Assembly (NCBI GenBank): GCA_016782865.1
Contig: JADHXR010000061.1
Span: 1-40,723, forward strand
Source of the DNA: Phycisphaerae bacterium
GTDB taxonomy: Bacteria > Planctomycetota > Phycisphaerae > Sedimentisphaerales > Anaerobacaceae
Direction: 5' to 3'
DNA length: 40,723 nucleotides
This document shows, piece by piece, positions 34,500 through 40,723 of the stretch. The number at the start of each line of letters is the position of its first letter. Position 1 is the first letter of the stretch. A program made the translations under genes and the position numbers. The notes beneath the pieces are model-generated. The model did not search any database. It was not told the DNA's origin and saw only the letters and a list, made by a program, of their open reading frames with translations.

Positions 34500-35966
34500 T
34501 CATGCCGGCTGCAGAGAACCTTCTCGCCGATACCGGTGCATTCTATCTCGTAATGTTCGGTCGCTGATGCCGAGCACTTTTGCAGCTTTCGTCCGGTTGC
34601 CTCCTGTCTGGCGCAGGGTATCCAGGATCGCACGCCGCTCCACCTGTTCGAGAGGCACACCTCCCAATCCGGCGTCGCTGTGCGTGATCATCTCGCCCGA
34701 CGGATCATAACCGCCACATTGTTGCTGGGCCAATGGCTGCAATTCATCAAAAAGCCATGAGACATCGGCCAACGACAGGGTCTGACCCACCCCCAAGATC
34801 AGCGACGTTCGCACAACATTGCGCAATTGCCGAACGTTGCCGGGCCAGTGGTACTCGGCAAAAATGTTCATCATCGCTGGATCAAGCTTGGCGATATGAC
34901 GCTGCACTTCACGTGCATACTGGTTGACAAAATGCCATACGAGATCCGGCAGGTCATCCCTGCGTTCTCTCAGCGGAGAGATGACCAATCTTACTCCGCT
35001 CAACCGATAATAGAGATCCTGGCGAAATCTGCCCTGCTGAATCTCCTGCAACAGATCCTTGTTGGTGGTGCTTATTACTCGAACGTCCGCGCGGATGCTT
35101 TCGCTTCCGCCGACGCGTTCAAAATCCTGCTGTTCGAGCACTCGCAACAGCTTTGCTTGAAACCTTGTCGGCGTTTCGGTAATTTCGTCGAGGAGCAAAG
35201 TTCCCCCGTGAGCCATTTCAAACCGGCCCTTGCGCCGAGCGTGGGCGCCGGTGAAGGCACCTTTCTCGTGACCAAAGAGTTCGCTATCGAGCAGCGAGTC
35301 ACTTAGCGCCGCACAATTGACTTTAACATATGGTCCTTGGGCTCTTCTGCTTCTGTGATGGACCAGGTAGGCCATAAGCTCTTTGCCGGTCCCACTGTCA
35401 CCGCTTATCAAGACCGGCGCCGAAGTGGGGGCGATTCTTTTGGCCAGCTCAACGGTTTGAATCACGCTTGGGCTCCTGCCTACGATTCTATACAGACAGC
35501 GTGTGTTCTCGTGAGCCAAAGCCACCGTTGAAACGTCGTGGCTGGGCAGGAAAATGTCCAGCAGCATTTCTATCTTGGCGCGCTGCGGCGGCCTGGTCAG
35601 AAAATCACAACAACCGCATCGAACAGCCCTGACCGCCTTGGCTACGATTTGGCGCTGGCCTTGTGAGCCGGCTCCGGCCGCCTCTGCAATCATGACTACC
35701 GGCAGCTCCGGCCAATTCGCCCCGATCTTTTCAAGCAGATCAAAGCCATCCTCTCGCCGGCAAGCAGACTCCGACCGCGGGTCTATTGTCTCGCCGGTAA
35801 ACACGAAGTCACAGCTACCCTTGCCGATAAAGTCAAGCGCGCTGTCCTTATCACCGACCAGATGTCCCCGGATTCCCTTGCGAGCCAAAATCTCGAGCAT
35901 GAGCCGAGCCACTTCGGGATCGTTGTCAACTATCAATACATTCGCAATATCTTCTTCTTTGCCCAC
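34500..35966 (-). CDS. Sigma-54-dependent activator with a degenerate receiver domain (FlrC/FlgR-like)
   Basis: GTG 35966 (AGGTGG 8 nt upstream) is preferred to TTG 36020, which would overlap the previous gene; 488 residues. It has three parts. A receiver-like domain (~10-120: VLIVDNDPEVARLMLEIL) has Gly where the phospho-acceptor Asp should be (DFVFTG) and Arg in place of the conserved Lys (FLTRPP). An AAA+ domain carries Walker A GDSGTGKE, the sigma-54 loop GAFTGA, Walker B GGTLLLDE and WPGNVRQLRN. A Fis-type helix-turn-helix ends it (TKAAKVLGISDRTLRDRMHR). It probably activates the sigma-54 promoter of its own operon without phosphorylation. It sits 36 nt upstream of fliL. Confidence 0.88.
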   Translation of the reverse strand: MGKEEDIANVLIVDNDPEVARLMLEILARKGIRGHLVGDKDSALDFIGKGSCDFVFTGETIDPRSESACRREDGFDLLEKIGANWPELPVVMIAEAAGAGSQGQRQIVAKAVRAVRCGCCDFLTRPPQRAKIEMLLDIFLPSHDVSTVALAHENTRCLYRIVGRSPSVIQTVELAKRIAPTSAPVLISGDSGTGKELMAYLVHHRSRRAQGPYVKVNCAALSDSLLDSELFGHEKGAFTGAHARRKGRFEMAHGGTLLLDEITETPTRFQAKLLRVLEQQDFERVGGSESIRADVRVISTTNKDLLQEIQQGRFRQDLYYRLSGVRLVISPLRERRDDLPDLVWHFVNQYAREVQRHIAKLDPAMMNIFAEYHWPGNVRQLRNVVRTSLILGVGQTLSLADVSWLFDELQPLAQQQCGGYDPSGEMITHSDAGLGGVPLEQVERRAILDTLRQTGGNRTKAAKVLGISDRTLRDRMHRYRREGSLQPA

Positions 35967-35988
35967 GTTTATGCCACCTGTTTCGGCC

Positions 35989-36852
35989 TCACTTCTCGTC
36001 GGCCGGTTCCGCGTTAACAACTAACTTATGAGGTTCGTCTTTAAGGTACCAATCAATCAATTTCGCCTGGGCTTTAGCTATGTCCGCCCACGGTGAATTT
36101 GGATATTCCGTAAGCAGTTGAGTGTACATTTTCGTCGCCGCAGGCAGATCGGTGTTTCGCAGGCAGTTGCCCGTTTGAAATAACACCCACGCTCTGTCCC
36201 CGGACGAACTAACATCGTTCGGTTCCGTGCGTCCCAGCGCTTCGGCGTAAAACACCGCGGCTTCTTTCGCATTCCCGCTTAGAAACAGTGTCTCGGCCAA
36301 CTCAAAAGGGTTGTCCACTTTCTCAGGATCTTCCGACAGATCCCTCAGCACCTGCAGAGTCCTCTCGGTGATCGGCTCATACGGCAATCTGGGTTTGGGC
36401 TGATCCTGCTTGGCCTCGCTCTGGACTATAGTATCGGACGCAGCTTCATTCGGCTCGACAGCGGGAGCCTCGACAGGCACAACGACAAATTCGGCCACAT
36501 GCTTCTGCGGCGTAAACCTGACCGAGCGAACTTGTTCGATCATTCGCATAAGCTCGCCTTTGCTTTTCTCGTCTCGGCGGTCCGTGACGAGACTAATCTC
36601 AGCACGCCATAACTGGCGTTGCGGCGAGCTGTTCGGGTCGCCCACAACAACAAGACCGCTCGGGGCCGACTCATGGCCGAGCTCGACGGTTGAGTTCGCA
36701 GAGGCAATGCCCATCAGAGACGTTAGCAGGCGCAGTGGCAAGAACGTCAAGCACAAAACGCAGAGCCAAGACTTCGGAGCCAAGGTTCCGGAACCTTTGA
36801 GTTTCGAATCGTACTTGTGTCTCTGGTCTTTGTTCTTCATTCTCATTTCCAT
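35989..36852 (-). CDS. Exported TPR-like protein of the flagellar operon
   Basis: Protein of 287 residues. A hydrophobic signal or anchor (SWLCVLCLTFLPLRLLTSLM) starts ~residue 29. The C-terminal ~130 residues contain TPR-like helices (PFELAETLFLSGNAKEAAVF, AWVLFQTGNCLRN, AATKMYTQLLTEYPNSPWAD). The middle (FTPQKHVAEFVVVPVEAPAV) is not recognised. The start overlaps the end of the larger TPR gene by 10 nt, so the two are probably made together and may interact at the envelope. Confidence 0.7.
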   Translation of the reverse strand: MEMRMKNKDQRHKYDSKLKGSGTLAPKSWLCVLCLTFLPLRLLTSLMGIASANSTVELGHESAPSGLVVVGDPNSSPQRQLWRAEISLVTDRRDEKSKGELMRMIEQVRSVRFTPQKHVAEFVVVPVEAPAVEPNEAASDTIVQSEAKQDQPKPRLPYEPITERTLQVLRDLSEDPEKVDNPFELAETLFLSGNAKEAAVFYAEALGRTEPNDVSSSGDRAWVLFQTGNCLRNTDLPAATKMYTQLLTEYPNSPWADIAKAQAKLIDWYLKDEPHKLVVNAEPADEK

Positions 36853-39374
36853 TGGCCGGAAAGAGCCAATGCCGCTTTGTCATAATCCTTCTGCAAGTTG
36901 TACGCCGCCGCCAGGAATCTCAGAGTCTCTTGCCTTCTCTGGGGCGGCAAGTTGGAATTCAAGAGCTGCAAGCACAGTGAAACAGCTTGCGAACTTCGGC
37001 CCAGTTTCAGGCACACGTCAGTTAATTCCAAAGCGGTTTGTTGCGCAAACAAACCCGGTTCAACGACACCGAGGATTTCACTCAACCGCCTGTGGGCATC
37101 ATCGAGATTGCCTTTGGCGATATCGCACTGAGCCAGTTCGAAGGCTATTCTTGCACCCAGTTGCAAATCTGAAACATATTCCGCTCTGTCGCGCAGAGAG
37201 ACGATTGCGGTGTCCGCCAAGCCCAGGAGCCGGAAAATCTTGCTCCTGAGCAGAAGCATATCCACAGATTGTTCCTGGCTCAGGGCGACAGAACGCACGT
37301 TCTCAAGTGCGTCAAGTGCCTCGATGAACTGTTCCTGTTCTATGTGCCCCTTCACCAGCGCCGTGATTGCCTCGACAAACTGCTGCCTTGAATTGTGTTC
37401 CACCAGCGCGTATTGAAACGCATCGCAGGCCTCCTGGTACTGCCCTAACGCGAGATTTGTTTGGCCCAGCATAAAATGCGCCGAATACAGGTTGTCGTTT
37501 TCATTCTCTCGGGCTAAATCGATGTATCGAGTGAGCCACTTTGCCGCATCTTGATGCGCCTTTATCTCATAGAAGCATTCCGCAGCCCCGATCGCAGAGG
37601 CGGTTTTGGATTCTTGCGACAGCCCGAAATTGTACACCCTTTGGTATATAAGCGCCGCTTCCGCCCTGAGCCCGGCCTCCATCGTTGCATCTGCAAGATG
37701 CAAATAAGCCTGCCCGTAAATGTCGCAGTCGTCATATTGCTCAACGAGCTGCTTCAAGTCTTCTCGGGCGCCTTGATGATCACGCAAACCGGATTTCACC
37801 TTGCTCGAGTGGAACAGCGCAAACGGCGCCAACTCCAACTGCGAAAAGCGATTGGCCACCAACTTGTACTCGGCAATAGCTTCCATTGGCCTTCCCGCCT
37901 GCGATTGCAGGAGCCCCATCATAAAATGGGCGTTCCCGAGCCGCTGATCGCTGTAGAAAGTCAGCACGAATTTCTGCCAAAGTGAAATAGCCTGCTGACT
38001 GAGAAATGATATGTGCTCGCGCAGGGACGTATATGCGGTCGGATCATAAATGGCGACTTTCTCTTTACCCGGGTCGTTTTCCGGACGCGCCAGCAGACCA
38101 ACAGAGCCGGCCGCAGCCAAAACTATCTGCTGCGATGTCGCCGCCGGCAGATACAAGCTGACCGGTCTCTGCCGAAGATCATCTTCTGAATTCAGAGCCG
38201 ATGGCCCATCGAAAGCCCAGTAAACATCCAACCCCGCACTGGCGGCAAATCTCGCCAGCAGTTCCTCAATCGGCGCACCATACGAAGTTACAGCCCAACG
38301 CGGTGGATATGTGAGCTTTTGAATTCTGGGGCCGAGCAATGCCTTGCCCAGGTGCTCTGAGCCGGAACTGATGGCCCTGCGCAGCTCCGCCTCGTTCAAT
38401 CCGGTAAAAGGATCCAGCGACGCAGTGTGACTGGCCCACAAATCGTCAGGAAGGTCAGACTCGGCATGGCTCAGCGAAAGAATATGACGTGTGAGGCATT
38501 CGGCAATCAAAAAGTGACAATCGCATTCGAAGGCCAATACCCAGTCATCGTCAAAATCCACAGCTTCGATCAGAGCAAGAGCGTTATAAGCTCGCGTTCT
38601 GGCCCTCAGGTATCGTTTTCTCCTGATTTCGAGAAGACTAAGGCGAAAGTTAGCCACCGTTCTCACAGCAGGTGACGGACTGCGAGAGATCGTCACCAAC
38701 AAACGGCTGGCTTGTTCCAGGTCCCCGACTTCGAGCGAACAGGCGGCCATTCTCAACTGAAGAAAATCTCGCAGCAGTTCCTCGTGGGCCCCCAGAGCCT
38801 GGCGAAGCTGCTGATACGCGGCATGTGCCTTGTCATAATCTTTTTGCAGGTAGAAGTTCCGCGCAACTTCGAGAGACACCGGTTGTGTCGGTGAAATCAC
38901 GGGCTCGGGCTCCTGGGTTTGCTCTGGCTTGGCCTGCACCGACTCAGTAACCGACGGCTCAGACACTCGCGCCTGTTGAGAATCTACCGTCACGTTCCCG
39001 ACGGCCGTTGGTGCCGGGCTCGCAAGGCGCCCCGAAGGGTATTTCACCAATACGTACACAAGCATCGACGCGACCGCGACTATACTGACTGCAAGCACCC
39101 TCTGAACAGACGAAAACCGTTTCCGCCGAATTACACCTTCTTCAGATCGACGTCGCGTGACAGCCGGATCGCCTGGGGAATCCTCAGCAGAATCTTGCAG
39201 GAGCTTGTAGAAATCCTCGTCCCCGACGAAGACATCATGTGCCGAGAGTTGCTCATGGGCGGCCAAAGCCAGAAAGTCGGGCGGCGCAACAGGCTGGTCC
39301 GCAAATATATCGCCTGCCGGCAGCGATTCGGCGATATTCTCATCTAAAACGTTCTTTTGCTCTTGCGTTGCCAT
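36843..39374 (-). CDS. Membrane-anchored TPR protein with an embedded STN-like domain
   Basis: ATG 39374 gives 843 residues (the frame reaches TTG 39383). A cytoplasmic N-terminus of ~75 residues precedes one membrane helix (VLAVSIVAVASMLVYVLV). After a Pro/Glu linker come TPRs (VARNFYLQKDYDKAHAAYQQ). Residues ~350-435 (APIEELLARFAASAGLDVYW, then RPVSLYLPAATSQQIVLAAA) look like a secretin/TonB STN domain. More TPRs fill the rest (ALFHSSKVKSG, LYSAHFMLGQTNLALGQYQE, FLAAAYNLQKDYDKAALALS). It is the first gene after the sigma-54 promoter and probably a periplasmic scaffold for flagellar assembly; the exact role is unknown. Confidence 0.78.
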   Translation of the reverse strand: MATQEQKNVLDENIAESLPAGDIFADQPVAPPDFLALAAHEQLSAHDVFVGDEDFYKLLQDSAEDSPGDPAVTRRRSEEGVIRRKRFSSVQRVLAVSIVAVASMLVYVLVKYPSGRLASPAPTAVGNVTVDSQQARVSEPSVTESVQAKPEQTQEPEPVISPTQPVSLEVARNFYLQKDYDKAHAAYQQLRQALGAHEELLRDFLQLRMAACSLEVGDLEQASRLLVTISRSPSPAVRTVANFRLSLLEIRRKRYLRARTRAYNALALIEAVDFDDDWVLAFECDCHFLIAECLTRHILSLSHAESDLPDDLWASHTASLDPFTGLNEAELRRAISSGSEHLGKALLGPRIQKLTYPPRWAVTSYGAPIEELLARFAASAGLDVYWAFDGPSALNSEDDLRQRPVSLYLPAATSQQIVLAAAGSVGLLARPENDPGKEKVAIYDPTAYTSLREHISFLSQQAISLWQKFVLTFYSDQRLGNAHFMMGLLQSQAGRPMEAIAEYKLVANRFSQLELAPFALFHSSKVKSGLRDHQGAREDLKQLVEQYDDCDIYGQAYLHLADATMEAGLRAEAALIYQRVYNFGLSQESKTASAIGAAECFYEIKAHQDAAKWLTRYIDLARENENDNLYSAHFMLGQTNLALGQYQEACDAFQYALVEHNSRQQFVEAITALVKGHIEQEQFIEALDALENVRSVALSQEQSVDMLLLRSKIFRLLGLADTAIVSLRDRAEYVSDLQLGARIAFELAQCDIAKGNLDDAHRRLSEILGVVEPGLFAQQTALELTDVCLKLGRSSQAVSLCLQLLNSNLPPQRRQETLRFLAAAYNLQKDYDKAALALSGQWK

Positions 39375-39468
39375 AGCTTTCAACGTCGCCCCGGATACAG
39401 ACCGAGTTCTAATCAGTCCGTCCGACCCTGTGAGGGCGCATTTTCACAACACGTTATGTAGGACGACA

Positions 39469-39483
39469 GCAATAATTGTGCCA
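39469..39483 (-). promoter_or_regulatory. Perfect sigma-54 (-24/-12) promoter of the flagellar operon
   Basis: On the minus strand TGGCAC (39478-39483), five bases, TTGC (39469-39472): the exact TGGCAC-N5-TTGC consensus. The expected transcript start is ~39457, about 83 nt before ATG 39374. All genes from 39374 down to ~27389 follow on the same strand with small gaps or overlaps. Confidence 0.8.
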
Positions 39484-39509
39484 AAGTTGGACAAGGATAG
39501 AACGTTACG

Positions 39510-39525
39510 TGAGTTTCGGAACTCA
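39510..39525. promoter_or_regulatory. Dyad TGAGTT-N4-AACTCA upstream of the sigma-54 promoter
   Basis: Perfect 6-bp inverted repeat (39510-39515 and 39520-39525), centred about 60 nt upstream of the expected transcript start. It could be a binding site for the sigma-54 activator, although enhancer sites are usually farther away. No second copy was found in the gap 39384-39641. Confidence 0.3.
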
Positions 39526-39641
39526 TGGTCCGCAAAGTCCGTTTGTAGTTTGGGCTCGGTTGATTTGGGCTGCGAAAATGGTGTCAGGATTCTATACGAA
39601 CCGACAGATTTTCTGACAAACGGCGGGCCTTCGAAATCCCG

Positions 39642-40631
39642 TCAGCATGGGGCGGGTTGGTGCAAGGACGAGATCAAGACGTCATCTCGGTTTGCCGGTT
39701 TTCGCCCTTCAACGCAATGTGATTCTCTTTCGATATTGTACTGCTTGACTTTGGCATAGAGAGTGGCTCTGGTGATGCCAAGCAGTCCAGCGGCGCGTGT
39801 CTTTTGCCAGCCTGTTTCCTTTAGGGCCCGGGCAATCAGCTCGCGTTCCGCCCTGGCCAATGAGAAACCTTTGATCAGGCCACTCGACGGGCTCTCCGAC
39901 GCCTGAGCACACTCAGCGGGATCAAACACAATGCCGCTTAGTCCTATCTTGTCCGTCGTCTCCAGCAGGATCGCCCTTTCGATAACATTGCGCAGTTCGC
40001 GAACATTCCCGGGCCAGTGATACCTCTCAAGGTTCTCAATGGCTAACTTCGTCAGCGATGTCACTTTGTCGCGCTTCTCCGGGCAGATTACCGATGTCTT
40101 CAGGAAATACTCAGCCAGGAGCTTGATGTCATCCCTTCGCTCGGGTGATCTGAGAGGAGCAAGAACGATCGGGCCGATGTTCAAACGGTAATACAGATCG
40201 CCTCGAAATCGCTTGGCTCGGACTTCCTCTTTGAGATTGCGGTTGCTCGAAGCAATTATTGTGCCTTTGCACGTGATGTTCTTGAGACCCCCGACTTTTC
40301 GAAAGCTCCGCTCCTGCAACACGCGCAGGAGTTTGGCCTGCAGATCCACCCGCATCTCGGATATCTCATCCAGCAAGAGCGTCCCGGCCCCTGCCAACTC
40401 CAGCAGTCCGGTCTTATCACGATCAGCCCCCGTAAAGGCGCCTTTGACGTGACCAAAAAGTTCACTTTCGAGCAGAGTAGCGGTCAAGGCCGCGCAGTTC
40501 ACCGCCACGAACTGCTCATCCGAATGCCTTACCGCATGAATCGCTTTGGCTACCAGTTCCTTGCCCGTTCCTGTCTCTCCAACTGATCGGTGTAAAAAGA
40601 TCCTTTCCAAAAAATCAGGGCAGCGGTGCAC
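39642..40631 (-). pseudogene. Sigma-54 activator lacking its N-terminus (broken or rearranged)
   Basis: The frame gives 329 residues from GTG 40631, and an in-frame stop lies at 40650-40652. From [11 protein letters not shown] (Walker A) onward it is a typical AAA+ activator: [61 protein letters not shown] and a Fis-type helix-turn-helix ([18 protein letters not shown]). The sequence before Walker A ([11 protein letters not shown]) is not the expected '[12 protein letters not shown]' strand, and the sensor domain and the first AAA+ strand are missing. This suggests a recombination or frameshift near 40590, or an assembly join. It lies just upstream of the sigma-54 promoter and may once have controlled it. 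Confidence 0.6.
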
Positions 40632-40723
40632 GTCACGCAGGCATTGGTGTTAGGCTGAGCCATGTTTTTTTGATCGCACAGTATCTTTAGGGTGGGAGGC
40701 AAAATGCAATCACGGGGACGCGA

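Overview
The window looks like a chromosomal piece of a Gram-negative, flagellated bacterium of the Planctomycetota, probably the Phycisphaerae side. This is inferred from the gene content: Sec-exported planctomycete-style multidomain cytochromes, an MJ0042-type zinc ribbon, FG-GAP/ankyrin giants and a divergent sigma-54-linked flagellar operon. No rRNA, tRNA, CRISPR array or intact transposase was seen.

Region A (1-14962, all minus strand) is a tandem family of six complete secreted FG-GAP proteins plus the first codons of a seventh. Each has a seven-bladed, integrin-like Ca-binding propeller that sits inside a CARDB-like Ig domain: the first half of the Ig domain precedes the propeller and the second half follows it. 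The first gene transcribed is a 1904-residue fusion of an (alpha/alpha)-barrel, pectate-lyase-like domain, about 24 ankyrin repeats and the CARDB/propeller module. The other five are shorter copies, one of which keeps two ankyrin repeats. Several genes overlap as TAATG. A 90-bp near-identical repeat and a 153-bp palindromic element record recent duplication and insertion.

Region B (15378-23360, plus strand) is a three-gene operon of periplasmic c-type cytochromes whose architecture matches hydrazine synthase: two alpha-subunit-like proteins and one protein joining a beta-propeller to a di-heme peroxidase-like domain, like a fused beta-gamma subunit. The first alpha-like protein also carries a C-terminal FGE-sulfatase domain. 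Residues remembered as important in true hydrazine synthase are only partly kept, so the substrate is unknown.

Region C (23446-26912) holds a MerR-type regulator coupled to an orphan MlaD/MCE protein, a GH130 glycosidase or phosphorylase, a small zinc-ribbon protein, and a gene-poor stretch with two divergent sigma-70 promoters and several hairpins (possible structured RNA).

Region D (26927-39483, minus strand) is one long flagellar operon. A perfect sigma-54 promoter lies upstream of two TPR proteins, a sigma-54 activator with a dead receiver domain, fliL, fliM, fliN, flhA, a small membrane protein, fliA, two small proteins, two lipoproteins and a FlgM-like anti-sigma factor. This gives a plausible cascade: sigma-54 plus activator, then flagellar body genes, then FliA/FlgM. 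A second sigma-54 activator (39642-40631) is broken at its N-terminus.

Coordinates for starts were adjusted by reading ribosome-binding sites and signal peptides by eye. All family assignments are from motif recognition without database searches.
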